Of a DNA stretch of 20,290 nt, positions 14,043-20,035 are shown piece after piece. The position numbers were made by a program, and so were the translations under genes. The notes beneath the pieces are model-generated. The model made no database searches. It saw nothing but the letters and a program-made list of their open reading frames with translations, and was not told where the DNA came from. Position 1 is the stretch's first letter. The number at the start of each line of letters is the position of its first letter. Origin of the DNA: DASQPA01 sp035644215 (GTDB lineage: Bacteria > Acidobacteriota > Thermoanaerobaculia > Multivoradales > UBA5704); assembly GCA_035644215.1 (NCBI GenBank), contig DASQPA010000171.1:1-20290 (forward strand), written 5' to 3'.

Positions 14043-14755
14043 GGCGTAGAAAACGGCCTAGAGCCGCCTACGAACGTGTGAATTCGCCAGACTCCTCTAT
14101 CCTTCACGAATGCCCAAGTCGTGTAGCCTGTAAGAGTGAATACACTTTGAGCATCGGCTGGCGGTCGGGAGCCGCGGCCCTCGGCGATGTATTCCTCTAA
14201 GTGACGCGTTGTAGCTGTGGCGATTGCATTACTCACCTTCAGGTCGAGAATCTCTTCTCGGATGTGCAAGAAGCGGGTGTATCGGAAGAGGATGACATCT
14301 CGGTCTGTAATGTTATCGCATCCAGACCAATCGCGACCAGGCTCTCTGAACAGAGCGTCCTTTGTGAATAGAGAGACATGCCGAAATATATCCTTCTGAA
14401 CCGCTGCCTGCCCCTCAGCTTCAATGAGGAGGCGGATCTGCTCCTGATCTGAAATCAAAGCGAGAGGGCGGTCTCTCGATAGTATAGGCGTGGTATCTCT
14501 CTTGCACAGGAGAGACTTCCAATAATCAACGTCCGATTGACGTTGGCTCACTATGAGAGGGCGGCTTGGAAGGATATTCTCTTTCTCCCTGATGGACGCA
14601 CTCATCTGTTTTGGCAAAGAGATTAGCTCGACAACGGCCTTACCGAATGAGGCTAAACCAATTATGCAGACGCCAAGCATGATGACCCATGCAAGGAGAG
14701 GGTTACTCTTCAACTTTCCGATCAAGGCCTCTGCCAAGTTCTCTTCTTGCTTCAT
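13985..14755 (-). CDS. Membrane-anchored protein of unknown function (possible integron cassette gene)
   Basis: I do not recognise this 256-residue protein. A hydrophobic segment at about 19-42 (LLAWVIMLGVCIIGLASFGKAV) follows a charged N-terminus (MKQEENLAEALIGKLKS), so it is probably anchored with one transmembrane helix. Residues about 105-235 have a pattern like an NTF2/SnoaL-type fold: a helical stretch, LFTKDALFRE, then a region ending WAFVKDRGVWRIHTFVGG. This is only a resemblance. GC content and codon choice are clearly lower than in the flanking operons, a sign of transfer. The gene starts 30 bases after the previous minus-strand gene and lacks a good ribosome site. Its 3' end is embedded in the attC-like site. 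Confidence 0.75.
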   Translation of the reverse strand: MKQEENLAEALIGKLKSNPLLAWVIMLGVCIIGLASFGKAVVELISLPKQMSASIREKENILPSRPLIVSQRQSDVDYWKSLLCKRDTTPILSRDRPLALISDQEQIRLLIEAEGQAAVQKDIFRHVSLFTKDALFREPGRDWSGCDNITDRDVILFRYTRFLHIREEILDLKVSNAIATATTRHLEEYIAEGRGSRPPADAQSVFTLTGYTTWAFVKDRGVWRIHTFVGGSRPFSTPANPTDREDSKAAAHRHQR

Positions 14756-14816
14756 AAAAAACGCTGCCAGATGTAAGTTTCTTACTCAGCCGTTCGCTCG
14801 ATCGGCAGTGTTAGCC
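14756..14816 (-). other. Second, degenerate attC-like site between the two unknown membrane-protein genes
   Basis: On the minus strand, GGCTAAC (14816-14810), a 4-base spacer and CCGATCGAG (14805-14797) repeat the left half of the site at 13983-14042 with the same spacing. The site ends at GTTTTTT (14762-14756), about 61 bases in total. The pairing AACACTGCC with GGCAGCGTT closes the outer stem (8 of 9). The right inner arm is not well conserved and a small GTAAG-AAA-CTTAC hairpin sits in the middle, so this copy is less convincing. The stop codon of the upstream gene lies inside it. Confidence 0.42.
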
Positions 14817-15583
14817 GGCTGCGCTCGCTGAAAATCCCATCTCCCGTACCGCCATTGGCCATCAATTCGCGACTTGTCCACCAAGACTCCGACCCATGGA
14901 GAGGAGTCTCGGAAATTGTGTATTGCATAGTGACGCCCGGCCAGCCGCCCATCTTCCTCTTGCCTGCCAATCATGAGAAACTCGGAATCAGGATCGCTGT
15001 ACACCAGCACGAAGTAGTCACCATGCACGAGAATGGAAGCCTCTCCTACATGCCACTTATCAGGATCAGAGAACTTGTTCCACCTCCCAGACCACTTCCC
15101 CTCCAAAGCAGTCAGCTTACTTTGGGATAACTGAGCGTGAGTGGCAGCGACCCACTGCTTTGAGTTGGGGTCCTCCGGCCCTCCACTGAGAGCGACCCGA
15201 GAGAGCAACTGCGTCACGTCCGGTCCATCCACCAAACTCATCAAACTAGAGTCTCCAACGGGGAATGCCTTGGTCGCTAGCTGAGCGCGAACACTCTTCG
15301 GTAGGCGCACTGTTGAATATTCATCCATTAGGTCCATAGCCCACCGACGCAGCCCGTCATCAGCTTCGGTCGTTTTGGACTTCGGCTCCTCCTTCAGGAT
15401 ATCGAGCGCGACCTCGGTCATCTTTACTCGAACGTCCTGTTCCTTCATAGAGACTGCGACCACATAGCTGGCGTAGGCAAGAGCAACCGGGATAGCCAGT
15501 TTAGCTATAATATCCGCTATGGCCTGCCACTGTTGGGCCCTGGTTAGCTTGGTGCTGGCGCCTTCCATTTTTTCCGTTGGCAT
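14786..15583 (-). CDS. Membrane-anchored protein of unknown function (possible integron cassette gene)
   Basis: I do not recognise this 265-residue protein. After a polar start it has one hydrophobic helix at about 22-46 (IADIIAKLAIPVALAYASYVVAV), then a helical region (about 47-125). A C-terminal part rich in aromatic residues (about 155-262: LEGKWSGRW, GDYFVLVYSDPDSEFLMIGR, GRHYAIHN, IDGQWRYGRWDF) has the look of a small beta-barrel or lipocalin-like domain. That is a pattern judgement only. ATG at 15583 follows AGGGAGTG by 4 bases. GC content is low relative to the neighbours. It lies 34 bp after the toxin gene and 30 bp before the next unknown gene on the same strand. Its last residues (PANTADRANG) resemble those of that gene (PANPTDREDS), because both pass through the shared attC-like sequence. 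Confidence 0.75.
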   Translation of the reverse strand: MPTEKMEGASTKLTRAQQWQAIADIIAKLAIPVALAYASYVVAVSMKEQDVRVKMTEVALDILKEEPKSKTTEADDGLRRWAMDLMDEYSTVRLPKSVRAQLATKAFPVGDSSLMSLVDGPDVTQLLSRVALSGGPEDPNSKQWVAATHAQLSQSKLTALEGKWSGRWNKFSDPDKWHVGEASILVHGDYFVLVYSDPDSEFLMIGRQEEDGRLAGRHYAIHNFRDSSPWVGVLVDKSRIDGQWRYGRWDFQRAQPANTADRANG

Positions 15584-15617
15584 CTTTCACTCCCTACTTC
15601 CGCGGAGGAGGCCCTCG

Positions 15618-15986
15618 CTACAGGTCCAAAGTATGCCGCAGGGCTTGCTCCACCTCTGCCATCTGCAGACGACCGACGATCCGCTGGATCTCTGTCCATG
15701 CGAGTGTGGCGAGATTGTCGGTCATTACGACCGAATCGGTAAGCAGGCCGGCCTGTCGCCCTGCGGCGGTCGCGCGGAGAACCTCTACGCGGCTCGGGTG
15801 GTCTGCCCGGAAGAGCTTGCTCGTGATCATCGCGACGATGACCTGCGACAGACCCGTCTTCAAGCCGTCCGCCTGAACGACCAGGACAGGGCGGAGCTTT
15901 GCGGTCCGCAGGTTCGAATCTGGAAAGAGTGCGAGAGCGACGTCACCCCGCTTGCAGCTTGGCCCTGGCGGTGTCGTAGTCGTCAT
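15618..15986 (-). CDS. MazF/PemK-family toxin (type II toxin-antitoxin)
   Basis: The 122-residue protein fits the PemK/MazF endoribonuclease family: KRGDVALALFPD near the N-terminus, LRPVLVVQADG, the strand VIVAMITSK, a middle RVEVLRATAAG and the C-terminal half GLLTDSVVMTDNLATLAWTEIQRIVGRL. Such toxins cleave RNA and block growth until the antitoxin neutralises them. The frame is open to an ATG at 16007, but ATG at 15986 leaves a more typical short N-terminus. Both starts lie inside the antitoxin gene, so the two are translated together (44-bp overlap with the chosen start). No strong ribosome site is visible for either, consistent with coupling. The gene is followed after 34 bp by the unknown membrane-protein gene. 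Confidence 0.87.
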   Translation of the reverse strand: MTTTTPPGPSCKRGDVALALFPDSNLRTAKLRPVLVVQADGLKTGLSQVIVAMITSKLFRADHPSRVEVLRATAAGRQAGLLTDSVVMTDNLATLAWTEIQRIVGRLQMAEVEQALRHTLDL

Positions 15987-16203
15987 AGGCGTCCATCTCC
16001 GCATCATCCCAGTCGGCGGCGAAGGTCTTCAGACGGGCCCGCAGGTCGGCCGCCTGGATCTCGTCGATTCCATGCGCCCTGAGGTCGATCCGGTGCGGTG
16101 GAAGAAACGTCACGAGGACCGGCACCTCGTCCCCTACGCCTTCTGGCCGCTCGGCAAGCTCGACCTTACCTTCCCTGTAGATGCCCTCGATTGTCTTCAG
16201 CAT
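15943..16203 (-). CDS. AF2212-like antitoxin partner of the MazF/PemK toxin
   Basis: The 86-residue protein begins MLKTIEGIYREGKVELAERP and continues VPVLVTFLPP, the N-terminal beta domain of AF2212/DUF104-like antitoxins. The acidic C-terminal tail FAADWDDAEMDAYDDYD is of the type that wraps around and inhibits the toxin. ATG at 16203 follows AAAGAG by 2-5 bases. The AT-rich TGATATCATTAA just upstream may include the -10 region and an operator (GATATC is palindromic). Antitoxin before toxin, with overlap, is the normal order. An interrupted stretch of foreign sequence and a REP-like palindrome lie upstream. Confidence 0.85.
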   Translation of the reverse strand: MLKTIEGIYREGKVELAERPEGVGDEVPVLVTFLPPHRIDLRAHGIDEIQAADLRARLKTFAADWDDAEMDAYDDYDTARAKLQAG

Positions 16204-16269
16204 AGCTCTTTAATGATATCACCCCCGCGGTCTACGTGGTCGAGAGCAGGGACCACCCGTTGCAGTACC

Positions 16270-16344
16270 CCCTGGGAGCGCTGGCGTCCTCGCCGGCCTT
16301 CTTCTTCCCCCGCCCGGCCGGCGGGGACGCCAGCGCTCCCAGGG
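16270..16344. repeat. REP-like palindrome, 29-bp arms
   Basis: The arms at 16270-16298 and 16316-16344 are reverse complements with one mismatch and begin CCCTGGGAGCGCTGGCGTCC. The 17-base loop is almost all pyrimidine. No T-tract follows on either strand, so it is probably not a simple terminator. From memory, GGGAGCGCTGGCGTCC-type palindromes are dispersed repeats in several high-GC genomes. The stretch 16204-16449 holds no gene; this repeat is its main feature. Confidence 0.75.
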
Positions 16345-16393
16345 AAAAATCTGTCTCGCTTGTACAGATCTACTCCAAGCCAGATGTCTAGAG

Positions 16394-16435
16394 CCCCGAG
16401 GAGCGACGGTTGGGATGACCGCCGCCCCTCCGGGT
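16394..16435. repeat. Imperfect inverted repeat between the REP-like palindrome and the 169-residue gene
   Basis: CCCCGAGGAGCGACGG on the left pairs, with a few mismatches, with the reverse of CCGCCGCCCCTCCGGG on the right, around a short loop. It lies about 15 bases past the 3' end of the minus-strand gene at 16450 and may act as its terminator or be another dispersed repeat. Confidence 0.4.
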
Positions 16436-16449
16436 TGACCTGTCTACCT

Positions 16450-16959
16450 TCAGGCCGTCCGCTCTCCTCCGACCAGCAGCCGCCCTGCCGTCTCCACGGC
16501 CACCGCGCCGCTCGCCTCGAGCACCCGGGTGAGGCACTCGGGGAGGCGGGTGAGGGCCTCCGCCGTGTGCAGGGCGGTTACGAGCTCGGGGTCGTAGTTG
16601 CACAGATACCCGACGACCTGGCCACCGGACTCGACGGCGTAGCCTTCGGGGCTCCGCTCGTGCTGGAGACGGAAGAGCCGATCGAAGCCGGTGCCGGGGA
16701 GGACCGCGGCGGCGAGGAGGGCCCGCTCGCGGTGATGGAAGACCGCTCTGGGGACGTCGCCGGCGGCCAGGCTCTCGCCCCGGCGGAGGATCGCCCAGCC
16801 GGGGCTGGGGATCGGCACGACGATCCACGGGCCGGCAACGTCGGCCTGGGCCGCGGTCAGCGGCTCGTCCTGCTGGTCGAGACGGGCGAGGAACTCGGGG
16901 GTGAAGGCGTTGGACGGCTGGGACGGACGGGGGGTGCTACCATCTTCATGGTCTCGCAT
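16450..16959 (-). CDS. Hypothetical protein, 169 residues
   Basis: I do not recognise this protein. The frame is open to 17157, but ATG at 16957-16959 is chosen because AAGGAGAG lies 6 bases upstream and the region before it is proline- and arginine-rich noise. The product is soluble: a polar, disordered-looking start (MRDHEDGSTPRPSQPSNA), then FTPEFLARLDQQDEPLTAAQADVAGPW and IVVPIPSPGWAILRRGE, followed by HHRERALLAAAVLPGTGFDRLF and YLCNYDPELVTALHTAEALTRLPECL. It has no signal peptide or membrane segment and two cysteines. Codon use matches the high-GC host, unlike the genes at 13985-15583. A strong ribosome site and consistent codon use argue that it is real. Confidence 0.65.
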   Translation of the reverse strand: MRDHEDGSTPRPSQPSNAFTPEFLARLDQQDEPLTAAQADVAGPWIVVPIPSPGWAILRRGESLAAGDVPRAVFHHRERALLAAAVLPGTGFDRLFRLQHERSPEGYAVESGGQVVGYLCNYDPELVTALHTAEALTRLPECLTRVLEASGAVAVETAGRLLVGGERTA

Positions 16960-17190
16960 GGGTTCTCTCCTTGCGGGATCTGGCTCGGGTGAGGTGCAAA
17001 CTCGCCCGGGCCGCTTTGACGTTGGGGCCTCACCGGACACACGCCGGGACGGCCGCTCTCGGGTGGGGACCTGCGGTGGCTGGTTGGTGAGGCGGGTTAC
17101 CTCCTTGGTAGAGGCTGCGTTGCAGCCGACTCTATCGAGCGGGGAGGCGGAAGTCAAGCGCTGAATGCGCGCGGTTTACGCCTCCGGGTC
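16960..17190. other. Gene-free stretch upstream of the 169-residue gene
   Basis: I see no supported gene here. It should hold the promoter of the minus-strand gene at 16450-16959, for which only weak candidates are visible. GGCTGC-GTT-GCAGCC (17113-17127) is a perfect 6-bp hairpin of unknown meaning. Confidence 0.5.
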
Positions 17191-17543
17191 CTCCCGAAAC
17201 GTCTTCCGGAGCTCCGAAAACAGTTTCGGCGGCCCGGAAAGTGTTCCGGAGGCTCCGGAAGGCCTTCGGATGCTCCGAAAACCGTTCCGGACGCTCCGAA
17301 AACCGTTCCGGACGCTCCGAAAACCGTTCCGGATGCTCCGAAAACCGTTCCGGACGCTCAGGAAACCGTTCCGGACGCTCCGGAAACCGTTCCGGATGCT
17401 CCGAAAACCGTTCCGGATGCTCCGAAAACCGTTCCGGACGCTCCGAAAACCGTTCCGGACGCGCCGGAAGGCGTTCCGGACGTCCCGGAAGCGTTTTGGA
17501 AGGTCCCGGAGGGACTTTGGAAGCTCCGGAAGAGGTTCCGGAA
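17191..17543. repeat. 21-bp tandem repeat array (minisatellite)
   Basis: Nine head-to-tail units of exactly 21 bp fill 17272-17460, with consensus GCTCCGAAAACCGTTCCGGA plus C or T. They are followed by a diverged tenth unit (17461-17481). Decayed copies of 19-21 bp extend to 17191 on the left and 17543 on the right, about 17 units in all. Conserved centre units and worn edges are the usual sign of ongoing expansion by slippage or unequal exchange. As 21 is divisible by three and the unit lacks stops, several frames on both strands stay open; these are not evidence of genes. Each junction reads TCCGGA-CGC-TCCGA, a small potential hairpin. Confidence 0.9.
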
Positions 17544-17615
17544 GCCTACACCGTGGCCCAGCGCACGCGCGAGCTCGGCATCCATCTCGCCCTGGGAGCC
17601 CAGGGTGGACAGATT
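17541..17615 (+). pseudogene. Fragment of an FtsX/MacB-type orphan permease
   Basis: The frame starting at 17541 reads EAYTVAQRTRELGIHLALGAQ and continues GGQI. This corresponds to YSVVQRSHELGVRMALGAARGQV in the intact permease at 4572-7001 and to the common family form with VAQRTRELGIRMALGAQ. Only about 25 residues remain; the following frame does not continue the permease helices and the preceding sequence is the repeat array. It is therefore a relic of a second such permease gene, truncated on both sides. The match is short but follows a very conserved motif. Confidence 0.68.
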
Positions 17616-17648
17616 GAGGCGGCGCGGCCGGGCGGAGCGCCTCGGGTG

Positions 17649-17654
17649 TACACT
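17649..17654 (+). promoter_or_regulatory. Candidate -10 element (TACACT) of the EF-hand protein gene
   Basis: GTACACTCC lies 26 bases before the ATG at 17681 and fits the GTANANTCC pattern seen before other genes here. No clear -35 sequence is visible. Confidence 0.38.
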
Positions 17655-17680
17655 CCAGGTCTGGACAAGGGAGGCCCCCG

Positions 17681-18778
17681 ATGATCCTCCGAGCGACAGC
17701 GCGGTCCGTCCGCCCCTGCTTCCTCTGCTTTGGCGTGGGGATTCTCGCCCTCGCCGCTCTCGCGCCCGCGGCAGCGCTCCCTCCCCCGCCCTCCGAGCTG
17801 CAGTCGTATCTCGACACGATCCGCAAGGCCGGACGATCCGAGCTTGCCTGGGGTGAGCTGCTCACGGTCTCCTCGGTCAAGGAGCACGTCGCCCTGGTGA
17901 GCTTCGACCAGTTCGGGGAGGTCTACGTGGCAGAGTACCAGGACCGCTTCTGCGGTGTCCCCGGGCATGCACAGAGGCCGGAGGTGATCGCCGCCGAGAA
18001 GGGGATCGACGCCCTGCGGCCGCTCGCCGACTTCGACGGCTCAGGGTTCGTCTCGACCGCAGAGGCGACGCGCTTCAAGAACCTCTTCGAGCTCGGCCGC
18101 GCGATCCCCTACGTCGTCGCCCACGAGAAGACGACCGCGGCGGCGGCGCTCGCCCGGGCCCTGCGGCGCAGCGTCGAAGAGCTGGCGGCGGCTTATGCCG
18201 AGTACCCGGCGCTCACCGCGAAGGACCGCGACCTCTTCCCGCCTCTCCCGCCGCTCTCGGGCCTGCCCCCCGCCGGGGCCGCCCCGCGCCGCCCGGCGGC
18301 GACCCCGGCCGGCGACGACTTCCAGGCCTTCGCCGCCCAGGTCCGGAACGCCGGCATGTCCGAGAGTGCGCGCCAGGAGCTCCTGGGCCTGGCTGCGGTC
18401 CGCGCCGGCGCCGTCGAGATGACGCCGCGCAAGGACCCGGAGAGCGGACTCTACGGCAAGGAGTACCGGCGGATCGAGAAGGACGCCGCCCGCCGTCAGG
18501 CTCTGGCCGAGCCGCACCTCGCCGGGCTCCAGCGCCTGGCCGACTTCGACGGCTCGGGGTTCGTCACCTCCGAAGAGGCCGCGCGTCTGATCCGGCTCTT
18601 CGTCCTGGGTCGCCAGGTCGCCTTCATCGCCCGGCAGGAGGGGACCGACGGCCCGACCGTCGCCCGTCTCCTGGGAAGGAGGCCCGAGGAGCTCGCGACC
18701 CAGCTCGCCGACTACGCGCGCCTAGCCGAACGGGCGCCCGGCGATCTGTTCCCCGCCGCTCCGGCCCTTCAATTCTGA
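17681..18778 (+). CDS. Secreted protein with two duplicated EF-hand segments
   Basis: This 365-residue protein starts with a signal peptide (residues 1-32, hydrophobic core CFGVGILALAALAPAAA). The mature part is two related halves, about 38-190 and 211-358, joined by a Pro/Ala-rich linker. Each half carries a canonical 12-residue EF-hand calcium loop: DFDGSGFVSTAE (117-128) and DFDGSGFVTSEE (288-299). Both have Asp, Asp, Ser and Glu at positions 1, 3, 5 and 12. Each is followed by similar helices (FKNLFELGR and LIRLFVLGR) and by RRSVEELAAAYAEY or RRPEELATQLADY. The offset between copies is 171 residues, so the gene arose by internal duplication. ATG at 17681 follows AAGGGAGG by about 7 bases. 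I know no function for it; extracytoplasmic calcium binding is a fair inference. Confidence 0.85.
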   Translation: MILRATARSVRPCFLCFGVGILALAALAPAAALPPPPSELQSYLDTIRKAGRSELAWGELLTVSSVKEHVALVSFDQFGEVYVAEYQDRFCGVPGHAQRPEVIAAEKGIDALRPLADFDGSGFVSTAEATRFKNLFELGRAIPYVVAHEKTTAAAALARALRRSVEELAAAYAEYPALTAKDRDLFPPLPPLSGLPPAGAAPRRPAATPAGDDFQAFAAQVRNAGMSESARQELLGLAAVRAGAVEMTPRKDPESGLYGKEYRRIEKDAARRQALAEPHLAGLQRLADFDGSGFVTSEEAARLIRLFVLGRQVAFIARQEGTDGPTVARLLGRRPEELATQLADYARLAERAPGDLFPAAPALQF

Positions 18779-18795
18779 TCGCCGGGGCCGTAAGG

Positions 18796-19653
18796 TCAGG
18801 GACTCTTCCGTTCCGCCTGGAACCCGTTTCTCTCGAAGATCTTTTTCAGCTCGCCCGACTCCCTGACCCGGGCGAGGTAGGCGTTGAGCGGCGCCAGGAG
18901 GTCGCTCCCCTTGCGGACGGCGACGCCGTCGCCGATCTCGCGCAGCCGGAAGGCCACCTTGAGGGTGGGATGCTCCAGGTCCACCGTCGCTCCCGGCGTG
19001 ACGCTCGAATCCATCAGAGCGAAATCGACGCGCCCGGTCTCGACTGCTCCCAGACTCTCCAGATCGAAGCCCGACGGCAGGATCGTCACCCCGGGAGCCA
19101 TCCTCTGCAGGAACTCCACCTGGCTCGAGCCCTTGAGCGCCGCCCCGGTCTTCCGCACCAGGTCGACGGTCGAGGTGATCGCGCTTTCCTGGCGGACGAC
19201 GACGACCACCCAGTTGGAGACGTAGGGGAGCGAGAAGTCGGCGGTCTCCAGGCGCTTCTCGGTGATCGTCAGCTCGTCGGCGACGAGATCGCCCTCGCCG
19301 CGGTTCAGGGCCGGGATCAGGGCGCCCCAGCCGCCGGGGAGCGGATGGATCTCCAGGGCGACGCCCAGGCTCTTGGCGAAGCCGCTCATCAGCTCGACGT
19401 CGATCCCGGCGAGCTCCTCGGGCCGCCGCAGCTCGCCGAGCTTCAGGCCCTCCTCCCGCATCGCGTCCAGGTTGGCCGAAACGAAATGGTTCTCCTGGAC
19501 GGGGTAGGCCAGCATGACGAGCTTGCCGCGCGCCTGGACGTCGGCGAGATCGCCCGCCGCAGCCGGCAGGGCCGACAAGACGAGAGCCGCGGCAAGGGTA
19601 AGGCCGGCGAGCGACCGGCTCCAGCCGCGCGGGTACACCCTTCCTCCAATCAT
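18796..19653 (-). CDS. Periplasmic solute-binding protein, family 3 (amino-acid type)
   Basis: The 285-residue protein has a Sec signal peptide (residues 1-33, ending ALPAAA) and then the family-3 fold: VQARGKLVMLAYPV, GIDVELMSGFAKSLGVALEIHPLPG, the lobe switch NRGEGDLVADELTITEKRLETADFSLPYVSN, VDFALMDSSV, and the end LNAYLARVRESGELKKIFERNGF. Such proteins deliver amino acids or similar ligands to ABC importers, or act as sensor domains. No permease or ATPase gene is adjacent, so its partner is unknown. The frame is open to 19944, but ATG at 19653 is chosen because GGAGG lies 5 bases upstream and the signal peptide begins there. It converges on the EF-hand gene, with 17 bp between the stops. 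Confidence 0.9.
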   Translation of the reverse strand: MIGGRVYPRGWSRSLAGLTLAAALVLSALPAAAGDLADVQARGKLVMLAYPVQENHFVSANLDAMREEGLKLGELRRPEELAGIDVELMSGFAKSLGVALEIHPLPGGWGALIPALNRGEGDLVADELTITEKRLETADFSLPYVSNWVVVVVRQESAITSTVDLVRKTGAALKGSSQVEFLQRMAPGVTILPSGFDLESLGAVETGRVDFALMDSSVTPGATVDLEHPTLKVAFRLREIGDGVAVRKGSDLLAPLNAYLARVRESGELKKIFERNGFQAERKSP

Positions 19654-19665
19654 CAGAGCCTCCAG

Positions 19666-19704
19666 GGTACTGCCCGCTAAGAGGGTGGGCCGGGCAGGGG
19701 TACC
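19666..19704. repeat. Inverted repeat upstream of the solute-binding protein gene
   Basis: GGTACTGCCCG (19666-19676) and CGGGCAGGGGTACC (19691-19704) pair except for three extra G. This 39-bp element lies 12 bases before the start of the minus-strand gene at 19653 and after the zinc-finger gene transcribed toward it. It may be a terminator for the latter or an operator for the former. It has no T-tract. Confidence 0.35.
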
Positions 19705-19739
19705 TCTAGAGTGTCGCGACCGGCGCTTTCCGGGGCGCT

Positions 19740-20012
19740 CTACGCTCCGAGATCCTCCAGCATGACCTCGTCGACGTAGCACCAGGCCCAATCCTCGCCC
19801 GGCTCGATCGACTGGGCGATGGGATGGTGCGAGCGGTGGAAGTGCTTGGTGGCGTGCTTGTTCTTCGACGAGTCGCAGCAGCCCACGTGCCCGCAGCTCA
19901 TGCACAGCCGCAGGTGCACCCAGCTGTCGCCCATCTTGAGGCATTCTTCACAGCCCTTGGATTGCGGCTTCGCGGGCTTCAGGTGCTGGAGGTGGCTGCA
20001 CGTCTGGCTCAT
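19740..20012 (-). CDS. UBP-type zinc-finger protein
   Basis: The 90-residue protein is a single ZnF-UBP domain. Probable zinc ligands are Cys5 and His7 (TCSHL), Cys21 and Cys24 (CEEC), Cys37 and Cys40 (CMSCGHVGC), Cys45, and the histidines in NKHATKHFHRSHHP, followed by WAWCYVDE. In eukaryotes this fold binds the ubiquitin C-terminus; the role of stand-alone bacterial forms is not settled. ATG at 20012 follows AGAGAGGA by about 7 bases. The gene starts 23 bp after the end of the histidine kinase gene on the same strand, so the two are probably co-transcribed. I recall such genes beside redox-sensing kinase and thioredoxin-reductase-like genes, which cannot be checked here. Confidence 0.9.
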   Translation of the reverse strand: MSQTCSHLQHLKPAKPQSKGCEECLKMGDSWVHLRLCMSCGHVGCCDSSKNKHATKHFHRSHHPIAQSIEPGEDWAWCYVDEVMLEDLGA

Positions 20013-20035
20013 GGCGTGGTCCTCTCTGGTACGAA

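Noticed and set aside
16215..16270. Possible protein remnant reading ITPAVYVVESRDHPLQY upstream of the antitoxin
   Set aside because: It looks protein-like but is short, overlaps the antitoxin promoter, and I could not assign it to a family.
16270..16350. Intrinsic terminator
   Set aside because: Although the hairpin is strong, neither strand has a following T-tract in the right orientation.
17191..17543. CRISPR array
   Set aside because: Units are contiguous with no unique spacers.
17165..17880. Open frames on both strands through the 21-bp repeats
   Set aside because: A stop-free unit whose length is divisible by three keeps frames open automatically; the products are simple heptapeptide repeats without a convincing start.
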